Assembly (NCBI GenBank): GCA_016713985.1
Contig: JADJOD010000031.1
Span: forward strand, 13,481-77,480
From: Lewinellaceae bacterium
GTDB taxonomy: Bacteria; Bacteroidota; Bacteroidia; Chitinophagales; Saprospiraceae
Direction of reading: 5' to 3'
DNA length: 64,000 nt
The notes under the pieces were generated by a model. It was not told where the DNA came from and searched no databases. It worked only from the letters and a program-made list of their open reading frames with translations. The translations under genes and the position numbers were made by a program. Below, in pieces: positions 27,914-38,734 of the stretch (position 1 is its first letter; every line of letters begins with the position of its first letter).

Positions 27914-29697
27914 ATGGAAAATACCCCGCTGCTCAAAACGATCAAATTATTGCAACTGCACGAACTGGAGGAGTTGAGGCAGTTCGTGCGTTCGCCCCTT
28001 TCCATACGGAAATGCACCTGTATGAAGATTCCGCGCGTTTGCTCGATCTGATGATGACCCATTACCCCGCATTTAATGACAGCAGCCTGAAAAAGGAAGA
28101 GATCATCAAACAATTCGCGCGGGAAAACCGGAATTACAATGTGCAATCACTGGAACGGCTGATGTCTCAGTTATTTACAATCGTAAAGACCTATATCGCC
28201 TTTTCATATTTTGTCGAAACGTCGGCCGCTCCGGCTGCCGAATCAAAAAAGGCTACCCCGCCGGGCGCCCAACCCGTCGCCAAAGAACTGGAGCAATTGC
28301 TCCGGCAAAAAGCCTGGAAGGAAGACCCGCGTTTGTTCCTGAATTTTTCCCGGCAAAACCTCGCAGTGCTGCGTTTTTACAACCAGCGGATCAACCTTCA
28401 GCCGGGTTATTCAAAAGAATCACCTCCGGCATCCGGGGGAAGGCGGATACACCGGGAGGAGAATTTTTTTCTGAACGCCTACAACCGCTTGAAAAAATAC
28501 CAGTTTCTCGACGAAGAACTGGAAGAAAACAAGGTCGAACCCCTCAGTTATTCCGCGTACAGCAACAGCCAGTTTATAGAAATGCTGCTCCACAATTTTT
28601 TGCTGGAACAGGAAATGTTCGAATATGAAAACCTGATGAATGAAAAAAGCGGCGATATCAACCTGCTCGCCACCAGCGCGGCGCTCGACCATTTTTATTT
28701 GTCCACACGTTTGGAACTCTCCCTGCGGATCTGGATGCAGGGCAACGTGACCAATGTATTCCGAGATGACGAAAAAGCCGCCGGACGGCACGCTGCCATC
28801 GAGGACAAAGTGGCCGAATTGCTCCAGGTGATTCGCCGGGACGGCAACCTGGATGACCCGATGCTGCTGATCTATGAAAAAGCGATTGACCTGTTAAAAT
28901 CCGGAAAAAACGACCTGGATAAGACTGCCGGCGACCTGACCGAATTGCTGGAACTCGAAAAAAGGAAACTGCCGGTAGAACGACTCAAGGATTTTTATTC
29001 CATCGTACGCAGTTACCTGACCCGGCGTTATAACGCAACAAAAAACCTGCGCTATCTGCAAAATCTTCATATACTGCATGTTACGCACCAGGAGATGGGA
29101 TACCTGTCCACCCGGATCGGAGAATCCGATTATATGCTGCAAAGTGAATTGCAGAATGTCATCAATACCGCGTTAAAATTGGAAAAAGCCGACTGGGCCT
29201 TGCAGTTTTTGCAAAGTATTCCCCCGGAGTGCATCATGGGGCCGTCTCAACCCGATACCATCTGGAGCATCAATCTGGCCAATATCTTTTTTCAATTGCA
29301 CGACTATCAAAACTCCAGGAGCATTATTTATCGCGCATTCAAGGGTTACAAGGGATTTAAACAAATTGAAGACCAACACTACCGTTTGCTCGTTATTCGC
29401 CTTTTTGCCAAAATCCTGTACGAACTGGATGCCTTAGACGACGACGAAGGTGAAAAATTTTGTAAAACGGCCAAGGGATGGATCGGGCGGGATAAAGATA
29501 TCAACGCCGACCGGCGGGCAACACATTTCCGGTTCTTTTCGATCACCTCCCTGCTATTCGCCGCAAAAAGAGCCGCTGCGCTCAAACTGCCGTCCTTTGT
29601 GGAAAAAAACCGGAAAGCGCTGGAAGAAATGGAAAAAACGCCTCCACCCGCCGAATACGAGTGGTTGCAAAAAAAGATGAAAGAACTGGCCAGATAA
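27914..29697 (+). CDS. Helical repeat-type protein of unknown function (one frameshift near 27995)
   Basis: About 594 residues. The first 27 codons (MENTPLLKTIKLLQLHELEE and on) lie in another frame from the rest, which continues as MHLYEDSARLLDLMMTHYPAF; one added C in the CCCC run at 27995-27998 joins them. The protein is almost wholly alpha-helical, acidic-basic mixed, with regular helix pairs as in TPR-like solenoids. There is no signal, membrane span or catalytic motif. Similar long helical proteins occur in this lineage with no known role. It runs divergent from the gene before and converges on the WG-repeat gene. Confidence 0.65.
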
Positions 29698-29738
29698 AGT
29701 CTCCGGCCTTAGAAGTTGTTTGAGCAGGAAGAGACCCA

Positions 29739-32700
29739 TCAATATTTGAGCGGCCACACCCACTCGATCTGTTCTCCTTTCAACCTGAAATAACCGATCG
29801 CTTCCGCCCTGTCGACGCGAAAAATGTTTTGGTCATACCGGGTGATCCGGTCGTAGTCGGCTTCCAGAAGCGGGCGGCCGTTTTGGGAGAACATACCGAA
29901 AAACCGCTGCGGGTTGATGATTATGTTGCCGTCTGGTTGCACATGCAGTACCTTCGACCGGGTGGGCACGATAATCACACCTCTTTGGTTGATAGCCGTC
30001 ACGGAACCCTGACCGTCGTTCAATTTTACACGAGCCACACCAAGTGAATAAGGGCGTATTTCCGAAAAAAACCGCCCGAAAAGGTTGCTGCCGTACGCAT
30101 CCGAATAATAAAATCCTTTGCTGGTACCTACGCCGAAAAAACCGTCCGAGAAAAATTCCGGGCGGCCGTTTCGTATCGGCACCTCCCCTCCCGCCCGGTT
30201 GATGATAAACGCCTTGTTCCGCACCTGCGCGAAGCATACCCCGTTTTGAAATGGTGGCGGTTGGGTTTCAAATCTGACGCTCAGTTCGAACCCACTGGTA
30301 TCCGCGAAGGTCCAAAGGCCTCTTTTTTTTACAGCGATCCTACCTTCACTTACGAAATCACCCATATCGTCATAGGAGGGTCTGATCACTTGTTTCCCTT
30401 TGCTGTTGATCAGGCCCCATCCTTCCCGGGCGAGCACCCTGGCAAATCCTTCCCTGAACTCGCCGATTTTCATGTATCGCGCGCCGCAAAGTGTATCTCC
30501 ATGATGATCAAGCACTCCAAGCAGTTTATTTGCGGCGGCGAACACCGCCAGTCCATATACGTTGAACGGTGAAATTTCCAGGTAAACGCCCGGTTTTACC
30601 AAAAACTCCCCGGCAGAATCGATTACTGCAGGCACTTCCTTTTTGCTCAGGGAATCGAATGCAAAAACCGTCGCCGCTCCCTGCGAAAAATCCATCGGAT
30701 AAGGGTTCAACGAATCCCGTTTGGGTGGTTCTTTCTGGAGCGCGATCGTTTCATAATTGACCGGGCGTGAAAACTGCGGGACGAACGCGATCGTCCCGTC
30801 TTTTCGATAACAGCCCCACTTTTTATTTTCCCGGTACCAGCACATACCGCTGTGGAAATCGCCGATTTCGAACCATTTTGCCTGCGGGACGGGAGTTCTT
30901 CCGATAACATTTCCCGTTTTGTTGATAAATATCCAGTTGCCGGAAGTATCCACCACTGCGGCAATTCCTTCGGAAAAGGGCCTCACTTCATTAAATTGCG
31001 GCTTGATCACCACCTTGCCCGTTGTATCCGCAAATCCCCACAAGTTGTTTTTTCCCCTTAAAAAAGTAAGTCCTTCCCTGAACGGGCGGGCTTTGGTGGG
31101 GTTCTCGATGATCTGGTGTCCTTTTTTGTTGAAATAAAAAGTGGGCGTACTGTCCGCCGTCACCTGTACGTAGTCGTCGTGCCGCTGCATCGTGGAATAG
31201 ATGATCGGGACCGTCAGTTTCCCGCTCAGGTCGATCATGCCGTAGTCCGCGTCGATCCGGTTGAGTATCACCTTGTTGTTGCGTCTTAAAACGAAGGCGT
31301 TTTTAAACCGGGCGGAAAAATCTTCGGCGTATTCAAACCGGGGCGGCACCACTTCCTCGCCGTTTTGGTCTATGTATCCCCACTGCGGCTCGCTTTTTCC
31401 GGCAGTCATGGCGTGTATATAGGTATTGCCTAAAGCGGAGGGAACAATCGTGTTTGTTGTCGATTGATCCCTTTGCGGTATCCGGATGTTGAGGTTGCGG
31501 GCAAACGCAGCCCGTTCGCCTATCCGGAATTCCACCGGGTCCTTCATGCCGTATTCGGACGGCGATTCCAGTGCGCCTCCCGAACAAACACGCGCCCGGC
31601 CGGCACTAAACGGCCCGATGTAAGTGTATCGCAAAGGTCGGCCGTTTTTCATCATCTGACGCCCGTGGCGGTCGATCAGCCCCATACGACCGGTCGTGTC
31701 CATAAATGCGGTATATTCGACACCTTTTGCAAAAGGCAATATCCCCACCATGGGTGGCGCGGGCAAAATTTGCCTGTTCCGGATATCGAACAACAGGGCA
31801 TAGGAGATCCCTTGCTCAAAAATATCCCGGACGGGGCGGGTAACAACACTTCGGGAATTGGTATACAGCACAAACAGGGAATCCGGTATCAGTACGAGCA
31901 CTTCCGTAAATTCCCTGAGGTTCAATCCCTTTATTTTGGCGCTGTCGGGCAGATACCAGCGTTTGTTTTGGGTGCTCAGGCGCAATCCCGTCTTGTCCTT
32001 GCGGTCAACAATCTGGGCAAGAGATATCAGGGCTCTGTTTGCCAAAGTATCCTGGTTGACTTTTTTCCTGGACTTCTTTTCGATCACCGCATAGTTGGTG
32101 TTTTTGGGGATCGGTTTGTCAAATGTTTCTCCCCGGATAAATTTTCCTCCCGGCCCGATGGCGTATTCCGTCAGGTTCCCCGATTCGTAGGCGTCGATCC
32201 GTTTGATGTCGTACTGAATATCCAGCGAATCGTAGATGCAGGGAATTTCCTGCCATAAAGCATTGATGGCTCCTGTTTTACTGCCTGTTTTGCATACTGC
32301 AATGCTGTCTTTAAATTCAAAAACAGCGTCGTACGTAAAATTCCGCACGACGTCGCCCTGTTGGGAAATGACGCCCCAGGATGCGTTTTTCCGGGCAAAA
32401 TACCAGCCTTCCAGGGCGGAAACCCGGATAGCGTCATATAGCGTGTTGGGTACTTTGTTCCCTGATGTGTCCATCAGTTCCACCTGTTTGGAGCCGTTGA
32501 GGCCCAGAAAAAAACGTTCGTCTAATTTTTCGTAATGCCGGTGGTAGTCCCGTTTCACCTTGCCTTTGCCGATATGCCATAGTTGAAGCGTATCTGGTCC
32601 CCGTAAAGGCTCCAGGACGGCCCAGCGTGAATTCAAAGGGATGATGTTTTCATATTCGGGGTACATCTTGAATTTTCTAAAGAACTTTTTCTTCACGCCG

Positions 32701-33555
32701 GGGTAGCATTTCCGCACCGTTTCCATCGTGAGCGCAGGACGGGCAGCAGGCCTGCGTTTTTTATTCAGAACAGGCAACAACTTTTTCAGAAACTTCTGCG
32801 GCGGGTCCAGTGGCGGGTTTTTCAGGTTGATCAATTGGCAGACCCTTCCCGTCCAGGCGGCCACCATTATATCGCTCAAGGCAATGATATTTTGATAATT
32901 ACAGTCAAGGATCAGTTTTCCCCGCGGGTTGCAGAGCCCCCAATACGGATCGCCGGGTTTGATCTTTACCTTAAAATAGTCCCGCAAACCTGCGGACGCG
33001 AGGTTGGAAAACTTTGGTTTGAACAGCTGTTCGCCCCGGTTGCGGTGAATACCCACAGATTTTCCGTTCTCACCATAAAATAATCGACTTCTCCGAGGCC
33101 ACCGGGTTCCAGCGCATAGATATCGTTGTAGCCCTGGGGCCCACAACGACCTCCTCGCGGTCATTGATCACTCTAAACAGGGAATCTTTATGGAATCTGA
33201 CGGCAAAATACCGCGCGGTCAGGGGGAAGACGAGGTCGTAACGCCCGTTCAAAATGGCGCTGTTCGGTTTTAAAGAGCCTTTCAGCAAACCCACTTTGCC
33301 GCCAACCTCGTACAATCGGTAAGGAGACAGATCAGCCATGTTATCCGGCTTGTGCCAGGGCAGCGGGACGTCGCCGATAAAATCGTAGTAAGGCCGGATG
33401 ATGGTATCGATCCCGTACAGGGTATCTATCAGGATATACCCCCATTTGTGTCCTTCTCTCACAGGGTAAGCTTCTAAGGTCGGTACTCGTTGGGAATGGG
33501 CAACCAGGCTTATTCCCAATGCCAGGGATAAGGCGATGGAAAGGCGGCGGATCAT
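29739..33555 (-). CDS. Secreted WG-repeat protein (two frameshifts near 33065 and 33136)
   Basis: About 1270 residues. A signal peptide (MIRRLSIALSLALGISLVAHSQ) leads into many WG/KWG repeats, for example WGLCNPRGKLIL, WGVISQQGDVV, WGYIDQNGEEVVPPRFEYA, YGMIDLSGKLTVP, WGFADTTGKVVIKPQFNEV, LGVLDHHGDTL and WGLINSKGKQVIRPSY. Such repeats form beta-rich, propeller-like surfaces for protein contact. No T9SS sorting domain is visible at the end (GEQIEWVWPLKY). A GGGGCCC run at 33136-33142 and the region around 33065 each lack one base. It follows the EAD11 gene by 12 bases on the same strand, so the two form an operon. Confidence 0.78.
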
Positions 33556-33567
33556 TTGGCGGTGAAT

Positions 33568-35874
33568 TTATATAGCTGCTTTTTGAATAAAATGCTCCAA
33601 ATCCTGCAAAGAGCCAACCCTTTTGTCCTGCACCTCTAATTTGAATAAATAGGGGCGATTTGCTCTTTGTGCGTTGAGCATTTTTTCTTTTTCCGAATTA
33701 AAACGGCTTTGGGAAAACAGGGCGATGCGACCGTCCGGCGTTACGGCGATGATCTTGTTGTCGGCAGAAGGGCTGAACCGGAATTTGCCCCAGTCTTCGT
33801 TCGGGAAACCGACGACCGTCCGGTTTTCTCCGGTAATCAAATAAACGGTGACGTCCGATTTGCCGTCATTCGACAGGCCTTGCAGGTCAAAATCGGCCTG
33901 AAGGGCGATCATGTCATCTTTTTTCCACAAAATATCGTAGTTGTAGATGCCCAGTTTTGTCACTTCGAGCTGGCGGCGCAGTGTGGCCTGGCTTTCAAGA
34001 AGTTTTTCCTTTTCACGGCGCAGCGCCAGGTTGTCGTTATATGTTTTGACCAGACTGTCGTATCGAAGTTTGTCTTTTACCGGGTCGGTGTTTTGGCCCG
34101 CGAGCCGGACCGGTATCCGGTAGTTTTTACCCTGCCCGATCAACTGCAAGAGATACACGCCGGAGATGCCCGTACGCAATAATTTTTTTTCAAACCAGGG
34201 AGTTGTGCGGATCCATTCGTTGTTTCGGGGCGCTTCCGCGTCATTGTCCCCGGAATACATGAATCTTTGCCGCGATTTTCCCAATTCTGGGCAGCAAGAC
34301 TGGTCAAGATCGACGAATGCCAGTTCGTTGCGTTTGTCGTATTCCGCTCCGGCCGGCGGCGCCGGTTGGCGGAGGGTCAGTTCGCGCAGGCGCCTGACTT
34401 CCTGTAGCAAAGCGGGATCGGTTTCCTTTTGCGGCAGGTTTGCGGTCGCGGTTTTCAGCCAGTTGCCGTTGATCGTATCGAAATACCACACGTCGAAACT
34501 GCCTTCGGCGATAACGGGCGAGCCGATCCTGACGCTCGATTGCGGCGATATTTGGAGCGGTTTATTGCCGGAATATGCCTCAATGCCAAACATACCGGCA
34601 GTTTGCAGCCATTCCTCCGTGCCGTCGTTCTGATAAACGCTCATCGGTATTCCGGAAGCGATGATCTGCGCGGCGTTGTTGTATTCTCTGAAATAGAGCG
34701 TAACTGCCTGTGTTACAGTACTCCCCTGCGCGTCCGTGAATGTATTGCCCGGTACTTCGATGGTTGTCCCGGACGGCAGGTAAAATGTTTTGGGTTGCGC
34801 CGGGTTTTCGATGACCAGCGTATGCAGGGGATGAATCGACGAATCGGAGAACGGCGGGTTGATGACGGATTCTTTTTCAACCTTTGCGGCCGAAGAAGGC
34901 GCTGGTCCCGGGCCCGGAGATGCCGTATTGCGGTAATAGACCCAACCCGCTATGGTAAGCAGGGCCACGATCGACGCCGCCGGGATGAATTTGGAAGCCA
35001 CGATCTTTGAAAGAGTCCCTGCCTGCGGGATATTCTGATGATCGGGTTTGGGGGTCGGATCATCCTGGGGCGCTTCATTCACGAGGGCCGGAGCGCCGAA
35101 CAAAAGCAACATCCCGGATTGTTTCATGGCCGTTCCGGGTTCCGTTTCTTTCACCTCGCTGGTCACAACTTCAATTTCTTCTTCCAGGACAAGTTCTTTG
35201 GGCAATCGTTGCCCATCGTTCATGATTACGATCACGAATACGCGCAGCCATAACTTGTGTTTCCCTTCTTTGAGCGGTTTTACAAAAAAACGCCATTCCG
35301 TAAAATCGTCTTCTTCCACGACCTGCTCTGCAGGCGAATTGGGCAGCCGCCTGATGACAAAGGCAGTTTCTTCATTGGGGTCTACCAAATCCACCTCCAT
35401 ACGTTCCTCAATGCGCCGGATCGATCGGATATGGGTGTTTTCATCCTGAAAAAAATTCTCGATGAGCAAAGCCTCATCAAAGGCCAACCTGACAATACAC
35501 TGCCGTTCCGCATCCTTTTTCATTTTGGCGGGAATGGAGTACATCACACTCCCCGTGCGGTGTTTTTTTGCCTGTGTTGCTGTCGAAGGGTCGGTAAAAT
35601 CCGCAGGGCCGAGCAGGTCGATCAGCCCAAGCAGGTTGGAATTGATCTGCGCTTGCCAGACGTTCAGTTGTTCGAACGCGCGGGTATTCTGGTGAATGGC
35701 CTTTTTCAGGTTGTTGTATTCCCCGCTGATGAGTATAAGTGATTTACTCTTTTCCGAATAGACGGGGAGTTCTTTTTTTAACAAATCAATTGCCTTGTCG
35801 GTCTCTCCCAAAGCAATCAGACTGCTCAACTGTATCTTAAAGTCTGCAATCTGCTGGAGTGTCATGGTTTGCAT
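33568..35874 (-). CDS. EAD11-domain membrane protein with envelope domain
   Basis: 768 residues. Residues 5-88 match effector-associated domain 11: ALGETDKAIDLLKKEL, then SLILISGEYNNLKKAIHQN and FEQLNVWQAQINSNLLGLIDLL. Residues 107-240 are a strand-rich domain (MYSIPAKMKKDAERQCIVRL), often seen in Bacteroidota conflict proteins. One membrane span lies near 291-313 (FIPAASIVALLTIAGWVYY), preceded by a Pro linker. The large outer part has LPSGTTIEVPGNTFTDAQG, TLYFREYNNAAQIIASGIPM and AGMFGIEA, a pattern known from Bacteroidota envelope proteins. EADs normally link sensors to effectors in cytoplasmic immunity, so a fusion to an envelope domain suggests a signal from the cell surface. Function is inference. 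Confidence 0.78.
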   Translation of the reverse strand: MQTMTLQQIADFKIQLSSLIALGETDKAIDLLKKELPVYSEKSKSLILISGEYNNLKKAIHQNTRAFEQLNVWQAQINSNLLGLIDLLGPADFTDPSTATQAKKHRTGSVMYSIPAKMKKDAERQCIVRLAFDEALLIENFFQDENTHIRSIRRIEERMEVDLVDPNEETAFVIRRLPNSPAEQVVEEDDFTEWRFFVKPLKEGKHKLWLRVFVIVIMNDGQRLPKELVLEEEIEVVTSEVKETEPGTAMKQSGMLLLFGAPALVNEAPQDDPTPKPDHQNIPQAGTLSKIVASKFIPAASIVALLTIAGWVYYRNTASPGPGPAPSSAAKVEKESVINPPFSDSSIHPLHTLVIENPAQPKTFYLPSGTTIEVPGNTFTDAQGSTVTQAVTLYFREYNNAAQIIASGIPMSVYQNDGTEEWLQTAGMFGIEAYSGNKPLQISPQSSVRIGSPVIAEGSFDVWYFDTINGNWLKTATANLPQKETDPALLQEVRRLRELTLRQPAPPAGAEYDKRNELAFVDLDQSCCPELGKSRQRFMYSGDNDAEAPRNNEWIRTTPWFEKKLLRTGISGVYLLQLIGQGKNYRIPVRLAGQNTDPVKDKLRYDSLVKTYNDNLALRREKEKLLESQATLRRQLEVTKLGIYNYDILWKKDDMIALQADFDLQGLSNDGKSDVTVYLITGENRTVVGFPNEDWGKFRFSPSADNKIIAVTPDGRIALFSQSRFNSEKEKMLNAQRANRPYLFKLEVQDKRVGSLQDLEHFIQKAAI

Positions 35875-35982
35875 TTGGCGTTTTCAGTTGTTTATTCAGG
35901 TCAAAAATAGGTTATATTTTTACTTTACCAAAACCTTTAATGTTTAAACAGATCAAATCGTGACCGAATGTAATAACCGCAT

Positions 35983-37518
35983 TCAATGGGAGAATACCAG
36001 ATCCTCTCCCGTCATCTCCCCGCCCTTCTCCAGGTCCATCAAGGCCAGCAGGGTGGGCGCCACGTCGGCCAGCCGGCCGTTTTTGAGTTTTTCCCGGCCG
36101 GTCAGGTGATGGCTGACAAGAATGCAGGGTACGGGATTTTTTGTGTGCGCTGTGTTGGGCGTGCCGTCTTCGTTGATCATATAGTCGGAATTCCCGTGAT
36201 CGGCGATGAGCAGGCAGGCGTAATCGTATTCCAGTGCAAGCGGCACGATCCGGCTGAGGCAGGCGTCCACGGTTTCGGCGGCTTTTATGGCGGCGGCAAA
36301 TACACCCGTATGGCCCACCATATCGGTATTGGCAAAATTGAGGCAGATAAAATCGGGCTGGTTTTCCCGGATATCCTTCATGATGGCATCCGTTATGTCG
36401 TTGGCGCTCATTTCCGGTTGAAGGTCGTAGGTAGCCACCTTGGGGGAAGGGCACATGATGCGGCGTTCGCCCGCAAAAGGCTCTTCCCGACCGCCGGAGA
36501 AAAAGAACGTGACATGCGGATATTTCTCGGTTTCGGCGATCCGAACCTGGGTTTTGCCCGCTTTTTCGAGCACTTCCCCGAGGGTCATGGTCACATCGTC
36601 TTTTTCAAACATCACTTTTACGTCGCGGTAAGTATCGTCGTAACGAGTCATGGTGACGTAATAAAGCGGCAGGGGGTGCATATTGTACTCATGCATATCC
36701 TCTTGGGTGAGCACTTGGGTGATTTCGCGGCAGCGGTCGGTGCGGAAGTTGAAACAAATAACGACGTCGCCGGGCTGAATGGTTATCGGTTGCCGGTTTG
36801 TGGGTTGCACGACCACAATCGGTTTCAGGAATTCGTCGGTCACACCCACTTCATACGATTTTTGGATGGCGGCGGGCAGATCCGTAACCACTTCGCCCTG
36901 CCCGTTTACCAAAAGATCATACGCCAGTTTGACACGTTCCCAGCGTTTATCGCGGTCCATGGCGTAATAACGGCCCACGACGGAAGCGATCTTAACGGGC
37001 TTGTTTTCAATATGTTGGAGCAGGTCCCGGAGAAACCCTTCCCCACTTTTGGGATCGCAGTCGCGCCCGTCGGTGAATGCGTGTACGTACGTGCGCGGGC
37101 AGCCGCGTTCGGCGGCGATGTCGCACAACGCTTTCAGGTGTTCGATGTGCGAGTGCACGCCGCCGTCGCTGACGAGGCCGATCAAATGCACCGCCTTGTC
37201 GTTCGTTTTGGCGTGATCGAAAGCATCGAGCAGCACTTTGTTCCCATGCAGTTCGCGTTCACGCACGGCTTTGTTGATACGCGCCAGTTCCTGCCACACC
37301 ACGCGGCCCGCGCCGATATTGAGGTGGCCGACTTCCGAGTTACCCATTTGGCCGTCGGGCAGCCCGACGTCTTCGCCGTGAGTGACGAGGGTGCTCATGG
37401 GATATTTTTTCATCAAACCGTCCATAAAAGGGGTATCGGCCTGAAAAATGGCATCGGCTTCGGGTTTCGGGCCGAGGCCCCAGCCGTCGAGTATGAGGAG
37501 GAATGCTTTTTTGCTCAT
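35983..37518 (-). CDS. gpmI: 2,3-bisphosphoglycerate-independent phosphoglycerate mutase
   Basis: 511 residues, full length for the family. It interconverts 3- and 2-phosphoglycerate in glycolysis with two Mn2+ ions and a phosphoserine. Landmarks are LILDGWGLG (first metal Asp), MGNSEVGHLNIGAGRVV (catalytic Ser in GNSEVGH), HAFTDGRDCDPKSG, NFRTDRCRE and, near the end, NFANTDMVGHTG and CLLIADHGNSDYM, which carry the remaining metal ligands. The ATG at 37518 opens MSKKAFLLILDGW. The opposite-strand frame of 525 codons is a shadow of this gene. A terminator lies upstream of it, belonging to the next unit. Confidence 0.96.
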   Translation of the reverse strand: MSKKAFLLILDGWGLGPKPEADAIFQADTPFMDGLMKKYPMSTLVTHGEDVGLPDGQMGNSEVGHLNIGAGRVVWQELARINKAVRERELHGNKVLLDAFDHAKTNDKAVHLIGLVSDGGVHSHIEHLKALCDIAAERGCPRTYVHAFTDGRDCDPKSGEGFLRDLLQHIENKPVKIASVVGRYYAMDRDKRWERVKLAYDLLVNGQGEVVTDLPAAIQKSYEVGVTDEFLKPIVVVQPTNRQPITIQPGDVVICFNFRTDRCREITQVLTQEDMHEYNMHPLPLYYVTMTRYDDTYRDVKVMFEKDDVTMTLGEVLEKAGKTQVRIAETEKYPHVTFFFSGGREEPFAGERRIMCPSPKVATYDLQPEMSANDITDAIMKDIRENQPDFICLNFANTDMVGHTGVFAAAIKAAETVDACLSRIVPLALEYDYACLLIADHGNSDYMINEDGTPNTAHTKNPVPCILVSHHLTGREKLKNGRLADVAPTLLALMDLEKGGEMTGEDLVFSH

Positions 37519-37588
37519 TGTTTTATTGTTGGAATTGCTTCATTGCGATTGCAGGCAAAGTAACGCCGAAAACGGCTTTTGATGGCAT

Positions 37589-37619
37589 AAAAAAACCCGG
37601 CTGATTTTCATCAACCGGG
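37589..37619 (-). terminator. Rho-independent terminator, minus strand
   Basis: On the minus strand CCCGGTTGAT and ATCAGCCGGG pair around a short A-rich loop and are followed by seven T. It lies 31 bases beyond the stop of the HhH-domain protein and separates it from gpmI. Confidence 0.85.
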
Positions 37620-37649
37620 CTCCTGTTGTTTTGTTTTGTCCTTTTTGAA

Positions 37650-38375
37650 TTACTTGCGACCGGCTTTCAGCTGGTCTTGCAATATAGCCAGTTCGGCCGT
37701 TTTGCCGTCGCGGGCAAGAGCGGCTTGTTTCGGCCAGGTAGCGGGGTCGTGCATTTGGTAACGTTTGCCGGCTGCTTCGAGGATCGCCTTGATGGCAGCA
37801 GGTTTCGTGTTAGCCAGTTCGGCGAACGTGGTGATGCCTGCGGCGATCAACAGTTCGGCGATTTTTGGGCCGATGCCTTCGATAGAAACGAGGTCGTCGG
37901 CTTTAACGGTGGTTTTGGCGCTTTTAGCCGCCGGTTTTTTGTCAGCAGCGGGTTCGGCAGATTTTTTTGCGGTCGGTTTTTTTGCCGGTGCGGTAGCCGC
38001 CGCCGCCGGAGTTTCGCTCTCGATCGTCTGGCCCATCAGGTATTGTTCTTCCACCAATTTTTCACCTTTCCAGGTGCGGCGGATCACTTCGTTAAAAACC
38101 AGACGCTTGCCGGACTGATCGGTAAAATCGAACACAAACTGGGAGTCCGTCGTGTTTTTGCCCACTTTTGAAGCCAGGCGTTCGATGCGGTTGGTGGCGG
38201 CGATGTTATTGAAAAACCAGCGCAACGCCTCCATTTTTTGGGCTTTGGATTGGGTTTTATCGGTCGGGCTGCTGAACGTTGCGCAGCTGTCAGCGGCAAA
38301 TTTGTCGAAGGCGGCGATGATGTCACCTTTCACAACCTGCGCGTCAAGCGCGTCTACGAGTTGTTTCAAAGTCAT
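37650..38375 (-). CDS. SnoaL-like/helix-hairpin-helix protein
   Basis: 241 residues from the ATG at 38375. Residues 1-115 look like a SnoaL-type fold used here as a stress or nuclear-transport-factor-like domain (LVDALDAQVVKGDIIAAFDKF, KMEALRWFFNNIA, QSGKRLVFNEVIRRTWKGEKLVEEQYL). A Lys/Ala-rich linker (APAKKPTAKKSAEPAADKK) follows, and residues 165-241 hold a helix-hairpin-helix unit (LVSIEGIGPKIAELLIAAGITTFAELA) like those in DUF4332 proteins and ribosomal-protein-like fusions. HhH units bind DNA or proteins. Its own promoter and terminator make it a single-gene unit. The combination is common in Bacteroidota but unassigned. Confidence 0.72.
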   Translation of the reverse strand: MTLKQLVDALDAQVVKGDIIAAFDKFAADSCATFSSPTDKTQSKAQKMEALRWFFNNIAATNRIERLASKVGKNTTDSQFVFDFTDQSGKRLVFNEVIRRTWKGEKLVEEQYLMGQTIESETPAAAATAPAKKPTAKKSAEPAADKKPAAKSAKTTVKADDLVSIEGIGPKIAELLIAAGITTFAELANTKPAAIKAILEAAGKRYQMHDPATWPKQAALARDGKTAELAILQDQLKAGRK

Positions 38376-38409
38376 TGTTATATTCGATTTTGGTGAACAA
38401 ATAACGCCG

Positions 38410-38417
38410 CAAAGGTA
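38410..38417 (-). promoter_or_regulatory. -7 promoter element for the HhH protein gene
   Basis: TACCTTTG on the minus strand matches the consensus and lies 34 bases before the ATG at 38375. Confidence 0.55.
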
Positions 38418-38439
38418 ATGGATTTTTTTCAAACCAAAT

Positions 38440-38630
38440 AATAGTTGGTAAATGACATTTTTGTTAAGCAAATGTGAAATTTAAATTTGTAACACATTTG
38501 TTATAAAATAAATAAACCTCTTCAAATTTCTTAAAGTTTAAATTTCAAATATTATTATAGATTTTGTCGAATTTAATTTTAAAAAACAAAGGTTTTTCAA
38601 TAATAATATCTGTTTATTAAACGACTGCGC
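38440..38630. other. AT-rich intergenic stretch
   Basis: About 190 bases made mostly of A and T, with repeated AAATTTAAATTT-like tracts, lie between two GC-balanced genes. No open frame or RNA gene is seen. It may hold upstream promoter elements for the HhH gene or a protein-binding bent region. Confidence 0.6.
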
Positions 38631-38655
38631 CGGAATTGGCCTCTTTCTGCAACGA

Positions 38656-38689
38656 CATGAGCCATTCCGGAAACCCGGAACGGCTCATG
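38656..38689. other. 15-bp hairpin downstream of mscL
   Basis: CATGAGCC and its complement frame a stem of 15 pairs with one mismatch and a 4-base loop. There is no T run, but its place after mscL suggests a 3' end structure. Confidence 0.55.
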
Positions 38690-38734
38690 GTTGGAACGGC
38701 GGCAAATACCGGCTCCCCTGTGTGACGGATGTGT

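Noticed and set aside
35986..37563. Long plus-strand frame of 525 codons
   Set aside because: It is the antisense of gpmI, which has all family motifs on the other strand.
38656..38689. Rho-independent terminator after mscL
   Set aside because: The stem is strong but no T run follows on either strand, so it is listed only as a hairpin.
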